64,000 nucleotides of DNA from Bradyrhizobium sp. SZCCT0153 (GCF_018129995.1 NZ_JAFCKS010000005.1:372001-436000); one strand, 5' to 3'. Shown: positions 26,853-37,231, numbered from the stretch's first letter. Translations and numbers: made by a program. Notes: generated by a model not told the origin, from the sequence alone.

Positions 26853-28103
26853 ATGCTGCGCTTGCAATCGGCACTCGGCATTTTCGCATTGCTGCTGATC
26901 GCGTTCGCGTTGGCAGAAAATCGCCGCGCCGTCTCGCTGCGACAGGCGGCGATCGGTCTCGTCGCGACATTCGTCACGGCGATCGTCCTGCTGAAGGTGC
27001 CCGTCGTCGCGCGCGCCTTCGGCGCCATCAACGACGCCGTCGGCGCGATCTCGGCGGCCTCGCGCGCCGGCTCCTCCTTCGTGTTCGGCTATATCGGCGG
27101 TGGTCCCCTGCCGTTCGATTTGAAGGTGCCCGGCGCCGATTTCATCCTGGCGTTCCAGGCGCTCCCGATCGTGCTGATCATGAGCGTGCTGACGACGCTG
27201 CTGTTCTATTGGCGCGTGCTGCCGCCGGTCGTGCGCGGAATGGCCTGGCTGCTCGAGCGGACGCTCGGCGTCGGCGGCGCGGTCGGGCTGTCGACGGCCG
27301 CCAACATCTTCCTCGGCATGGTCGAGGCGCCGCTGTTCGTGCGGCCGTATCTGGCCCAGATGACCCGCAGCGAATTGTTCCTGGTGATGACCGGCGGCAT
27401 GGCCGGCATCGCAGGCACGGTGCTGGTGCTCTATGCGACCCTGCTTGGCCCGCTCATTCCGGATGCGGCGGCGCACTTCGTCATCGCCTCCGTGCTGGGC
27501 GCACCGGCCGCGATCCTCGTCAGCCTGATCATGATCCCAGAGACCTCCGACCGGCGCACCGGCGGCACGCTCGAGGATCCGGAGATGGAAGTTTCGAGCA
27601 CGATGGACGCGATCGTGAAGGGGACGAGTGCGGGGATCGAGCTGCTGATCAACATCGTCGCGATGCTGCTGGTGCTGGTGGCGCTGGTCTATCTCGTCAA
27701 CGCCATCCTCGGCCTCTTGCCGAATCTCGGCGGTGCCGCGATCTCGCTGCAACGCCTGCTCGGCCTCGTGATGGCGCCGGTGTGCTGGCTGATGGGGCTG
27801 CCCTGGGACCAGGCCGTCAGCGCCGGCAGCCTGATGGGCACCAAGACCGTGCTCAACGAATTGATCGCCTATGTCGACTTCTCGAAGCTGCCGCCGGGCA
27901 CGCTCGATGCACGCTCGCGCCTGATCATGCTCTACGCGATGTGCGGCTTCGCCAATTTCGCCAGCCTCGGCATCATGATCGGCGGGCTCGGCGTGATGGC
28001 GCCGGACCGGCGAGAGGAGATCAACGCGCTGGGATTGAAGTCGATCGTGTCGGGGACGCTGACGACGTGTTTGATGGGGGCGGTGGTGGGGGTGTTGACG
28101 TAG
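26853..28103 (+). CDS. Concentrative nucleoside transporter (CNT/NupC family)
   Basis: This 416-residue inner-membrane protein matches the CNT family of proton- or sodium-coupled nucleoside importers. Diagnostic stretches are FVFGYIGGGPLPF (about 85), ALPIVLIMSVLTTLLFYW (about 110), STAANIFLGMVEAPLFVRPYL (about 150) and the C-terminal GTKTVLNELIAYVDF and YAMCGFANFASLGIMIGGLG. Re-entrant hairpin motifs G-x-x-E (MVEAP) and N-E-L are intact. The ATG at 26853 follows GGGGA; the 29-codon extension upstream is leader. It may supply purines for salvage enzymes such as Gpt elsewhere in the window. Confidence 0.92.
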   Translation: MLRLQSALGIFALLLIAFALAENRRAVSLRQAAIGLVATFVTAIVLLKVPVVARAFGAINDAVGAISAASRAGSSFVFGYIGGGPLPFDLKVPGADFILAFQALPIVLIMSVLTTLLFYWRVLPPVVRGMAWLLERTLGVGGAVGLSTAANIFLGMVEAPLFVRPYLAQMTRSELFLVMTGGMAGIAGTVLVLYATLLGPLIPDAAAHFVIASVLGAPAAILVSLIMIPETSDRRTGGTLEDPEMEVSSTMDAIVKGTSAGIELLINIVAMLLVLVALVYLVNAILGLLPNLGGAAISLQRLLGLVMAPVCWLMGLPWDQAVSAGSLMGTKTVLNELIAYVDFSKLPPGTLDARSRLIMLYAMCGFANFASLGIMIGGLGVMAPDRREEINALGLKSIVSGTLTTCLMGAVVGVLT

Positions 28104-28220
28104 CGAAGGGCCCGCAGCCCGCGTGGAGCGCAGCGCAATCCGGGTCCACCTTAGAGACTTTCCCGGATTTCGCCTTGCTCCATCCGGCTGCAAGGGACCC
28201 GATTCACATCGGCGGATGCG

Positions 28221-29291
28221 CTAAACCAAAACTCCGGCCACGGTGCGAAATGCCGTGACCGCGCGATCGATATCGGCATCATCGATATGGCGATGGGTCA
28301 CACAACGCAAGCGATGCAGACCCCAGGGCCGCGCCTTCAGGCCCGCCTTCTCGAGAGCCGCCGACCACGCGGCGCTGTCGCGTCCGGAGCGAGAGACATC
28401 GACCTGCACGATATTCGTTTGCGGGATTGTCGCGCTGAGCTTGGGATGCATCCCGTTCAGCGCATCACTCAGGATTCGCGCACGTCGGTGGTCCTCGCCC
28501 AGACGCGCACCCATGACCTGAACCGCCTCCAGACCGGCGGCAGCCAGGATGCCGATCTGGCGCTGCGTGCCTCCCAGCATGCGGCGAAACCTGCGGCTCC
28601 GGTCGATCACGGTGCGCGGCCCGGCTAGCACGGCACCTGCAGGTGCGCTCAGGCCCTTCGACAGGCACAGAGAGACCGTATCGCAATGCCTCGCAACCTC
28701 GGCCGGCGCCGTTTCAAGCGCGACCGCGGCGTTGAAGAGCCGCGCGCCGTCGAGATGCACCGGGACGCCGCGAGCCGCTGCCATGGCGTGCACAGCCTGC
28801 ATATGCTCCAGCGGCAGCACGGCGCCGCTCGCATTGTTGTGCGAGGTTTCCATCGCGATAAGGGCGGTCCTGAGCTTGAGCCCTTCACCCTGTATGGCGT
28901 CTTCCAGCAAATTCAGGTCCATCGCGCCGTCGGTGCCTGCAATGGCGAGGTAGAACTGCCCTGTAAATGTCGCAGCCCCTCGTTCGGAGGTGTACATATG
29001 GGCATTCGCTTCCAACGCGATCTGTTCGCTGCGCTGCGACTGCGCCAGTGTCGCCAACAGATTGGCCATGGTGCAGCTCGGCACAAACAGGCCGGCGTCC
29101 TTGCCCAACGCCGCAGCCGCGACGGCCTCCAGCTCCTGCACCGTGGGGTCACCGTCCAGCCCGTCATCGCCGAGCGGCGTCGAGGCCATGCGGGCATACA
29201 TCGCTGCGGTCGGCTTGGTGACCGTATCGCTGCGCAGGTCGATCGGCGGCAACTCAGAGCCCGCCGAGTTTGTCTCGTGTTGATGTGCCAT
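28221..29291 (-). CDS. Low-specificity L-threonine aldolase family protein (PLP-dependent)
   Basis: This 356-residue fold-type I PLP enzyme should cleave L-threonine or allo-threonine to glycine and acetaldehyde. The N-terminal DLRSDTVTKPTAAMYARMA and GDDGLDGDPTVQELE are diagnostic; VHLDGARLFNA holds the Asp that binds PLP nitrogen, and the Schiff-base Lys lies in CLSKGLSAPAG (about 207). The C-terminus has RCVTHRHIDDADIDRAV. The ATG at 29291 follows GAGAGG; a Met five codons upstream is less likely. It is 27 nt downstream of an amino-acid binding-protein gene on the same strand, both probably controlled by the divergent LysR gene. Confidence 0.9.
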   Translation of the reverse strand: MAHQHETNSAGSELPPIDLRSDTVTKPTAAMYARMASTPLGDDGLDGDPTVQELEAVAAAALGKDAGLFVPSCTMANLLATLAQSQRSEQIALEANAHMYTSERGAATFTGQFYLAIAGTDGAMDLNLLEDAIQGEGLKLRTALIAMETSHNNASGAVLPLEHMQAVHAMAAARGVPVHLDGARLFNAAVALETAPAEVARHCDTVSLCLSKGLSAPAGAVLAGPRTVIDRSRRFRRMLGGTQRQIGILAAAGLEAVQVMGARLGEDHRRARILSDALNGMHPKLSATIPQTNIVQVDVSRSGRDSAAWSAALEKAGLKARPWGLHRLRCVTHRHIDDADIDRAVTAFRTVAGVLV

Positions 29292-29318
29292 CGGAGGACC
29301 TCTCAAGCACTTGGCGCG

Positions 29319-30239
29319 TCATTCGTAGACTGCCGGGTCGCCGGAATCGGTCGGGTTGGCCAGCGCCCGCTTGAGCGCGGTGCTCATCGGAAATTTCAGG
29401 TTGAGGCCATGTGGTGGGATTGGGGAATTGAAATATTTGTCGTAGAGCGCCGCGATCTGCCCGCTCTTCATCAGGTCGATCACGGCATCGTCGACCACCT
29501 TCTTGAAAGCAGGATCATCCTTGGGTTCGACGATACCGTAGGGCGCGAGTTCAAGACTCTTGCTGCCGATCACGAAATCATCCGGCGTCCTGGACGAGGC
29601 GACCGTGGCATAGGCGAGACCGTCATCGTTGGCTGTGCCGGCCACCCTGCCCGTCGAGACCAGCAAGAAGGTCTCCGCGGTATCCTTGGCCGGCACGAGC
29701 GTGATGCCAAGATTGTTCTTGGCATTGATCAGCGTAATCACCTTGAAGGTCTGGCCGCCTGCCTGGGCCGAGATGGCCTTGCCGCGGAACGAAGCCGGGT
29801 CGTTGACATCGACCCCGCCATTCTTGCGTGCGACGAGGACGACCTGCGCAACGAAGATGGTGGGAGAAAAGGCGGCGAGTTTATGTCGCTCGACATTATT
29901 GGTCGTGTTGCCGCATTCGAGATCGATCGTCCCGTTGGCGAGCAGCTGAATGCGTGTCGCCGAGGTTGTGGGGTTATAGCGGGTCTCGAGCTTGGGGAGC
30001 TTGAGGGCTGTCTTGATCGCCTGCACCACCCGTTCACAGATTTCCACGGTGTAGCCGATCGGCTTCTGATTATCGTCGAGATAGGCGAAGGGCACCGAGG
30101 TCTCGGGATACCCCAATGTGATCGAGCCGTTCTCACGGATCTTGTCCAGCCTGCTCGCACCCTGGGCCATGGCCTCGCCGGAAATAAGAACTACAGCGAT
30201 GGTCGCCGCGGCGAGTGCCTTGATCCTTGTCGCTTTCAT
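29319..30239 (-). CDS. Amino-acid ABC transporter substrate-binding protein (SBP family 3)
   Basis: This 306-residue periplasmic protein is of the GltI/glutamate-aspartate type. A signal peptide ends at AMA-QGAS (about 22). The domain starts RLDKIRENGSITLGYPETSVPFAYLDD and contains QKPIGYTVEICERVVQAIK (about 60), ATRIQLLANGTIDLECGNTTN (about 95) and GSKSLELAPYGIVEP (about 220), matching the glutamate/aspartate branch. GAGAGGGA precedes the ATG at 30239. No permease or ATPase genes adjoin it, so it must borrow a transporter encoded elsewhere. It is followed by the threonine aldolase gene, and a LysR regulator is divergent. Confidence 0.9.
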   Translation of the reverse strand: MKATRIKALAAATIAVVLISGEAMAQGASRLDKIRENGSITLGYPETSVPFAYLDDNQKPIGYTVEICERVVQAIKTALKLPKLETRYNPTTSATRIQLLANGTIDLECGNTTNNVERHKLAAFSPTIFVAQVVLVARKNGGVDVNDPASFRGKAISAQAGGQTFKVITLINAKNNLGITLVPAKDTAETFLLVSTGRVAGTANDDGLAYATVASSRTPDDFVIGSKSLELAPYGIVEPKDDPAFKKVVDDAVIDLMKSGQIAALYDKYFNSPIPPHGLNLKFPMSTALKRALANPTDSGDPAVYE

Positions 30240-30326
30240 GTCGTCCCTCTCTTGGCGAATGTCCGTGACGCCGTCCGCGGTGGGTGAGCAATGACAGGAC
30301 AGCTCCGTGCGAGCGGCTGCATGCTC

Positions 30327-30340
30327 TGGACTATCGTCCA
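30327..30340. promoter_or_regulatory. Candidate LysR operator between regulator and binding-protein genes
   Basis: TGGAC-TATC-GTCCA is a perfect 5-bp inverted repeat in the divergent gap, 53 nt from the LysR start and 88 nt from the binding-protein start. LysR proteins bind such imperfect dyads. Assignment is inference from position only. Confidence 0.4.
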
Positions 30341-30392
30341 AAAGCCCGATCTGATGAAATTCCAGTTTCACACTCCCCTATACGGATTTGAT

Positions 30393-31313
30393 ATGGCCAC
30401 CAGACGCATGGGCTTGAAGCACGTGGAGGCTTTTCGGGCGGTCTTCGTGACGGGATCGATGACGCAGGCGGCGCAGCGCATGCATACCTCGCAACCCCAG
30501 ATCAGCCGCCTGATCGGACAGTTGGAGGCGATCACGCAATTCCCGCTGTTCGACCGCAGTGGCGGCCGCCTGCGTCCCACCGTGGACGGGTCGCGCTTTT
30601 TCCAGGAGGTCGAGAAGACTTTCATCGGCCTGGCGGGACTGGAGGCCAGCGCAGCCAGCATCCGCTCGTTCGGCATGGGTCGGCTAAGCGTTGCGGCGAT
30701 GCCGCGCCTGGCCGGCGGCCTGCTGACGCGCATAGCGGCGCGCTTCAAGCTGGACTATCCGCATGTGATGATCTCGATCCGATCCGGCACGGCGAGCGCC
30801 GTGCACGACTGGGTCAGCTCCGGGCTTTGCGACACCGGGTTGGCAATGCTCTACGGCGAGGTTGCGGGGGTGCATGTCGAGCCGGTGCTCAAGACCCGTT
30901 GCGTCGCGATCATGCCGAAGGCGCATCGTCTTGCACAGAAGAAGACGCTGCGCCCTGCCGATTTCGCCGATGACGCCTTCATCTCCTTCGCCACGGGGAG
31001 TCCGCTCCACGATCGCATCGATACGATCTTCGCGCAGGCTGGCGTCACCCGCCGCGTCGTTGCCGAAACCGATCTGGGCGCATCGGTTTGTGCCCTGGTC
31101 GCGGCGGGTCTCGGCATCAGTATTATCAACCCGATTGCCGCACATGACGAAAGCTCTGGCGCGGCGCTGATCACGCGCCCCTTCAACCCTGCAGTCCCCG
31201 TCACGATCGCGCTGCTCTATCCGCCCTATGCCGCGCGCGGCCGGTTGATCGATGTTTTTGGCGAATATGCTCGCAGGATCATGAACGAAGAACTGGACTA
31301 TCTTGAGCGGTAG
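30393..31313 (+). CDS. LysR family transcriptional regulator
   Basis: This 306-residue protein has the LysR helix-turn-helix near the N-terminus (VEAFRAVFVTGSMTQAAQRMHTSQP, then SRLIGQLE) and the substrate-binding-like effector domain to the end. I chose the ATG at 30393 because MATRRMGLKHVEAF is where LysR similarity starts; Met codons at 30354 and 30291 would add unconserved residues. It is divergent from the amino-acid binding-protein and threonine-aldolase genes and is the likely regulator of both. Effector probably an amino acid. Confidence 0.9.
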   Translation: MATRRMGLKHVEAFRAVFVTGSMTQAAQRMHTSQPQISRLIGQLEAITQFPLFDRSGGRLRPTVDGSRFFQEVEKTFIGLAGLEASAASIRSFGMGRLSVAAMPRLAGGLLTRIAARFKLDYPHVMISIRSGTASAVHDWVSSGLCDTGLAMLYGEVAGVHVEPVLKTRCVAIMPKAHRLAQKKTLRPADFADDAFISFATGSPLHDRIDTIFAQAGVTRRVVAETDLGASVCALVAAGLGISIINPIAAHDESSGAALITRPFNPAVPVTIALLYPPYAARGRLIDVFGEYARRIMNEELDYLER

Positions 31314-31329
31314 TCGGCCGATAGCTGCC

Positions 31330-31364
31330 GTAGCCCGGATGGAGCGAAGCGCAATCCGGGCTAC
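31330..31364. repeat. Short palindromic repeat (GTAGCCCGGAT type)
   Basis: GTAGCCCGGATGGAGCGAAG begins a 35-bp palindrome that ends GCAATCCGGGCTAC. It sits directly after the LysR gene and before a longer repeat of another type, so two repeat families are stacked in this gap. A decayed relative lies after the CNT gene near 28120. Confidence 0.75.
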
Positions 31365-31372
31365 AAGGCACC

Positions 31373-31490
31373 CGTCATTGCGAGCGTAGCAAAGCAATCC
31401 AGAAATTTATCCGCGGAGACAGTCTGGATTGCCGCGTCGCATCGGCGCAAAATTGCTTCGCAATTTTGTCGCGAGCTCCTCGCAATGACG
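31373..31490. repeat. Dispersed palindromic repeat (GTCATTGCGAGC type), copy 4, expanded
   Basis: The element starts CGTCATTGCGAGCGTAGCAA and ends CTCCTCGCAATGACG. It is about 118 bp rather than 80 because a second small hairpin (AAAATTGC-TTC-GCAATTTT, near 31450-31468) is embedded in the right arm. It lies between LysR and cupin genes that converge, where it may terminate both. Confidence 0.8.
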
Positions 31491-31509
31491 ACCGAGAGGG
31501 TCGAGCGAC

Positions 31510-32037
31510 CTACGCCTTCAGCTCCACCGTCTTGAACTCCGCCGGCAGGATCACCTCCAGCAGCTCGACGTCGTCGGAATAGTCCAGGATCATGTGCTTG
31601 ATCTTCGGCGGCTGGGTCCAGGCGCTGCCTGCCTTCATCAGTGTCTCGCCCTCGCCGTCCATATAGGTCTTCACCCAGCCCTTGAGAACGTAGACCATCT
31701 GGAAGTCGACAGCGTGGAAGTGCAGCTTTGACACCTCTTCCGGATTGCAGGGGCCTTGCAGGCGGATCACATGCGCTTGCGCCAGGCCGTGGGTCGCATC
31801 GGCGATGCCGAGGTCGCGGTATTTTGCATAGGCGCGCAGGCCATCGGCCTTGAAGTCTTCCTCGCGGTGATGGCTGATCACGATGCGCTGCCTGGGACGT
31901 GCGGGCTTCTTCGGCGACGTCGCGCGCGCCTTCGTTTTCACCGCCTTGCGCGCGGACGAGCGCGCCGCGACCTTGGCTCCGCTCCGCTTCTTCACCACGG
32001 TCTTCGTTGCGGGTCTCGATGACTTTTGCCTGGCCAT
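31510..32037 (-). CDS. Cupin-domain protein with histone-H1-like basic N-terminal tail
   Basis: This 175-residue protein has two parts. Residues 1-55 are a low-complexity Lys/Arg/Ala/Ser/Thr tail (pieces such as TVVKKRSGAKVAARSSARKA and TSPKKPARPRQR) like bacterial histone-H1-type proteins. Residues 60-175 form one cupin barrel: KLHFHAVDFQMVYVLKGWVKTY and AGSAWTQPPKIKHMILDYSDD carry the two cupin motifs with probable metal-binding His residues. The ATG at 32037 follows GGGAGG. The mix suggests a small-molecule sensor or enzyme that sits on nucleic acid; function unknown. Neighbours give no clue. Confidence 0.8.
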   Translation of the reverse strand: MARQKSSRPATKTVVKKRSGAKVAARSSARKAVKTKARATSPKKPARPRQRIVISHHREEDFKADGLRAYAKYRDLGIADATHGLAQAHVIRLQGPCNPEEVSKLHFHAVDFQMVYVLKGWVKTYMDGEGETLMKAGSAWTQPPKIKHMILDYSDDVELLEVILPAEFKTVELKA

Positions 32038-32264
32038 TGTCTGCCTCCCTGATCTGAGCCGCGCCCGCCGGACGGGTACAACATACGGGCAGACTATCCG
32101 CTCTTGAACGAGGCAGCAATTGCGGGGGCAATTGCGGCTTGGGCCGGTCACGCGATGACCCGACGGTCGTAGCTTGTCCCAGGCTGTCGTGGCGAGCCGC
32201 CGTCGTCTCGTAATAGCTCCCTCGCTGAATTAATCTCGCCGGGAGATTCTGGGGGATGTGATTC

Positions 32265-34394
32265 ATGAGCAGCAGCGCAGGCCAGCGGGCATTTCAAAAT
32301 GCCCGGTTGCAGAAACGGCAAAAAGCCGACGTGGCGCCGTTGCTCGAGCGCGCCCTCCAGATGCATAAGATGGGGCTTCTGCCCGAAGCCAAGGCCGCCT
32401 ATCGCCAACTGCTGGAGCTCGCGCCCAATCAATTCATCGCGCTGCATTTGCTCGGCACTTTGGAGTCTGATGCCAAAGACTATCAGCAAGCCCAGGTACT
32501 GCTGAGCCGAGCGGTGACCGTGGATCCGCGATCTGCCGAAGCTCATATGAGCCTGGGCGTCGCGCTCAATGGCCTGGGACGTCACAATGAGGCCCGCGAG
32601 AGCTATCGAAAGGCTCTCGCCTTGCGATCCAACTACGCCTTGGCCCTGTCCAATCTCGGTAACGCGAACGCGGCCCTTGAGCTCTACCAGGATGCGCTCG
32701 AGAGCTTCGACAAGGCGCTCGCAATCAACGGAAACCTTTCCGAAGCCCATAACGGCCGGGGTTGGGCGCTCTGCCGCCTGCGCGCCTACGACGAGGCCAT
32801 TGCAAGCCTGAGCCGCGCGCTGTCGATCAAGCCTGACTATGCCTCGGCGCTGGCGAACCGCGCCGTTGCATGGCGGGAGCTTCAGCGATTTGACGAAGCC
32901 ATGGCGGATTGCAATCGCGCCATTGCCGTGGCACCCGGCGACGCGAATGGTTGGCTCTCGCGGGCCAATGTCTTGCTCCAAACCCGGCAAACCGCCGAGG
33001 CATCGCGCGATTGCGAGAAGGCTCTCGCCATCGATCCCGGCTTCGCTCAGGCCCACAGCCTGCTCGGCCAATGCTTCTTCGCACTCGGCCGGGTCGACGA
33101 AGCCCTCGCCAGTTTCGACAGAGCCCTTGAGCTCCAGCCTGACCTCGAGAGCACGATCTCCAGCAAGATATTTGCCCTCGATTTCGTGGGGGACGCCAGC
33201 GTCGAGCAGCATCAGCAGGCGCGGCAGGTATGGTGGGAGCGGATCGGCGCGAAAATCGCTCCAGGAGCAGCGGGACCGCACGACAACGGCCGCGATCCGG
33301 ATCGCCGTCTGGTGCTCGGCTACGTCTCGTCCGATTTTCGGGTGCATTCGGCGGCTTTCGTTTTCAGGCCGGTCCTAGAGCATCACGATCCGGCACAGTT
33401 CGAGGTCGTGTGCTATTCGTGCTCACCGGGATCGGATGCAATGACCAGCGAATTTCAGGGGATCGCCGATCGCTGGCACGACGCCTCGCAATGGACCGAC
33501 GATCATCTCGCCGCTCAGATCCGCGCCGATGGCGTCGATATCCTGATCGATCTGTCCGGCCATACCAGCGGAAACCGCCTCGGCGTTTTTGCGCGCAAGC
33601 CGGCGCCGATCCAGGTGCATGGCTGGGGCCACGGCACCGGCACAGGCCTGCCAACGATCGATTATCTGTTCTCGGACCAGGTCGCGATTCCTGTCGCGGT
33701 TCGGCATCTGTTTGCGGAGACCGTTGTCGACCTGCCGTGCTTTGTGACGCTGGCGCCGCTGCCGGCCGGGATTGCGCGGATGGAGGCGCCGGCGATCTCG
33801 AACGGTTTCGTCACATTCGGTGTCTTCAACCGCATCAGCAAGATTTCGGACGAGGCAGCGGACGTCTGGTCCAGAATTCTCGAGCGGGTGCCTGGGTCGC
33901 GACTGCTGATCAAGGATAGTGCGCTGGACGACCGGCTGGTCCGCGACAATCTGCTGGCGCGGTTTGCGGCTTGCGGGTTGCCCACCGAACGCGTCGATCT
34001 GCTGGGACGGACCTCGCGAGGCGAACATCTGGCAGCGTTCAATCGCGTCGATATTGCCCTCGACCCGTTCCCGCAGAACGGCGGCGTCAGCACATGGGAA
34101 GCCCTGCAGATGGGCGTGCCGGTGGTGGCCAAGCTCGGCAACAGCCTGCCCGGCCGTGCTGCCGGCGCCATCCTCACCGCGCTCGGCCTGCCGGACTGGG
34201 TCGCGGAGAGCGATGAGGCGTATGTCGACATCGCCGCCAGCCGTGGCTCGCAGATCGGCGAGCTGGAAAAGTTGCGCCGTGAACTGCCCGGACAGATCGG
34301 AGCTGCGGCCGCCGGCAACGCCGTATCATATGCGCAAGCGGTGGACGATGCCTATCGCACGATGTGGAAGCGCTATTGCGACGGCTGCGCCTGA
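32265..34394 (+). CDS. TPR protein with SPINDLY/O-GlcNAc-transferase-like catalytic domain (GT41)
   Basis: This 709-residue protein has about eight tetratricopeptide repeats (residues 25-300, with repeats such as EAHMSLGVALNGLGRHNEARE) followed by a GT41 domain of the SPY/OGT kind (about 345-705). Catalytic-domain marks are LGYVSSDFRVHSAAF, DILIDLSGHTSGNRLGVFARKPAPIQV, the HGTGTGLPTIDYLFSD loop and the C-terminal DPFPQNGGVSTWEALQMGVPVV. Bacterial members are thought to add sugars to Ser/Thr of proteins, using UDP- or GDP-sugars. No signal peptide, so cytoplasmic. GGGGGATG precedes the ATG. No flagellin or adhesin gene adjoins it, so its target is unknown. Confidence 0.9.
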   Translation: MSSSAGQRAFQNARLQKRQKADVAPLLERALQMHKMGLLPEAKAAYRQLLELAPNQFIALHLLGTLESDAKDYQQAQVLLSRAVTVDPRSAEAHMSLGVALNGLGRHNEARESYRKALALRSNYALALSNLGNANAALELYQDALESFDKALAINGNLSEAHNGRGWALCRLRAYDEAIASLSRALSIKPDYASALANRAVAWRELQRFDEAMADCNRAIAVAPGDANGWLSRANVLLQTRQTAEASRDCEKALAIDPGFAQAHSLLGQCFFALGRVDEALASFDRALELQPDLESTISSKIFALDFVGDASVEQHQQARQVWWERIGAKIAPGAAGPHDNGRDPDRRLVLGYVSSDFRVHSAAFVFRPVLEHHDPAQFEVVCYSCSPGSDAMTSEFQGIADRWHDASQWTDDHLAAQIRADGVDILIDLSGHTSGNRLGVFARKPAPIQVHGWGHGTGTGLPTIDYLFSDQVAIPVAVRHLFAETVVDLPCFVTLAPLPAGIARMEAPAISNGFVTFGVFNRISKISDEAADVWSRILERVPGSRLLIKDSALDDRLVRDNLLARFAACGLPTERVDLLGRTSRGEHLAAFNRVDIALDPFPQNGGVSTWEALQMGVPVVAKLGNSLPGRAAGAILTALGLPDWVAESDEAYVDIAASRGSQIGELEKLRRELPGQIGAAAAGNAVSYAQAVDDAYRTMWKRYCDGCA

Positions 34395-34542
34395 GCCCTG
34401 CCCGATGCGCCGGCCATCTGGAGCCGCGCGGCCACCCTGAAACGAGATCGGCCAAACCGGCGATCGCAAGGCCCGCATCACGCGCTCTCTGCTTGCGCAC
34501 GACGCAGCCATTCAAGCGACGAAAGCCAATTCGTCGGAGCCT

Positions 34543-34830
34543 TCAATGCAGCCGGAACACGCCGTCCACGGCGCGAAGCTCGGCCGGCTTGATCAGCTTG
34601 GAATGCGCAACCGTCACCGAATGAAGCGGGCCATCGAGCTTCTGCTGCCAGAAGGCGAGGAAGTCGGTCAGCGCCGGGAATTTCGGGAAGAGATCGTAAT
34701 TCTGCCAGACATAGGTCTGAAGCAGTGAGGGATGATCCGGCATCCGGTAGAGAATTTCGGCCGTCGTCAGCCCGTAACCCAGCACCTGTTTCCGGAAGTC
34801 GTCGGAAACAACCCCAACCCGCGAGACCAT
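34543..34830 (-). CDS. usg: Usg family protein
   Basis: This 95-residue protein matches the Usg family (COG5425), found near tryptophan genes in some alphaproteobacteria but of unknown function. Recognisable stretches are SDDFRKQVLGYGLTTAEILY (about 8-27), RMPDHPSLLQTYVWQNYD and FPALTDFLAFWQQKLDGPLH. It is soluble and acidic-to-neutral. A perfect AAAGGAGG lies 7 nt before the ATG at 34830, which rules out the longer frame. No trp genes are in the window. Divergent from groESL. Confidence 0.88.
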   Translation of the reverse strand: MVSRVGVVSDDFRKQVLGYGLTTAEILYRMPDHPSLLQTYVWQNYDLFPKFPALTDFLAFWQQKLDGPLHSVTVAHSKLIKPAELRAVDGVFRLH

Positions 34831-35095
34831 GCCAACCTCCTTTTCAGGAGCGCATATCAAGGGGTGGCTTTCCGGTACGCTGCTTACGAGCCACCCGGTG
34901 GAGATGCGCTCACATGAGAGAAATGTGACGCAAACTGACAACCCATCTCAAGCCCAAAAGTTTAACAAGCTGTTGAAATTCAATGCGTTAGCAGCAGACC
35001 AAGCTCCGTGCTAATACGGTCCCGCAAAGCGGTTAACGATGGTAAAGGAAATTGGCAGACAGCGCTTTTGAGTGCTTATTTTTCTGCTAGAAGCC

Positions 35096-35124
35096 CTTGC
35101 CCCCGCAAAAATCCTGTCCTATTT
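35096..35124 (+). promoter_or_regulatory. RpoH-like heat-shock promoter of groESL
   Basis: CTTGCC (35096-35101) and CTATTT (35119-35124) are separated by exactly 17 nt, close to the alphaproteobacterial sigma-32 consensus CTTGAA-N17-CTATNT. Transcription would start near 35131, just upstream of the CIRCE element. The rest of the 378-bp gap before groES (34831-35095) is A/T-rich and holds no gene I can support. Confidence 0.6.
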
Positions 35125-35138
35125 GAGCTTAACCCGCA

Positions 35139-35165
35139 TTAGCACTCGCGGGCATCGATTGCTAA
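35139..35165 (+). promoter_or_regulatory. CIRCE element (HrcA operator) of groESL
   Basis: TTAGCACTC-N9-GATTGCTAA differs from the CIRCE consensus (TTAGCACTC-N9-GAGTGCTAA) at one base. It lies 44 nt before groES, just after the predicted start of transcription, the normal place for HrcA repression, which is relieved on heat shock when GroEL is titrated. Confidence 0.9.
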
Positions 35166-35208
35166 CACCCCTAAAACATCAATCTGAGCAAATGCTTAGG
35201 AGGACTGC

Positions 35209-35523
35209 ATGAAATTCCGTCCGCTTCACGACCGCGTCGTGGTCAAGCGCATTGACGCAGAAGAGAAGACCGCTGGCGGCATCATCATTCCCGACACTGC
35301 CAAGGAAAAGCCCTCGCAGGGCGAAATCGTCGCCGTCGGCCCGGGTGGCCGCGACGAAGCCGGCAAGCTGATCCCGATCGACCTGAAGGTCGGCGACCGC
35401 GTGCTGTTCGGCAAGTGGTCAGGCACCGAGGTCAAGATCGACAGCGTCGATCTGCTGATCATGAAGGAAAGCGACATCATGGGCGTCCTCGACGTCCCCG
35501 CTTCCAAGAAGAAGGCGGCCTAA
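35209..35523 (+). CDS. groES: Co-chaperonin GroES
   Basis: This 104-residue protein is the 10-kDa lid of the GroEL chamber. MKFRPLHDRVVVKRIDAEEKTAGGIIIPDTAKEK-type sequence is unmistakable (here quoted in part: FRPLHDRVVVKRID), the mobile loop lies around residues 16-32 and DLLIMKESDIMGVLD ends the fold. GGAGG precedes the ATG. It starts the two-gene groESL operon behind an RpoH-like promoter and CIRCE. Bradyrhizobium carries several groESL copies; this is the CIRCE-controlled kind. Confidence 0.97.
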   Translation: MKFRPLHDRVVVKRIDAEEKTAGGIIIPDTAKEKPSQGEIVAVGPGGRDEAGKLIPIDLKVGDRVLFGKWSGTEVKIDSVDLLIMKESDIMGVLDVPASKKKAA

Positions 35524-35567
35524 GAGCCCCCTCTCGCACCCAGCTAAACACCTAAGGAAAAATCCAG

Positions 35568-37208
<1,641 letters not shown>

Positions 37209-37231
37209 GTCCAGCCACCTCGAGACCTACG

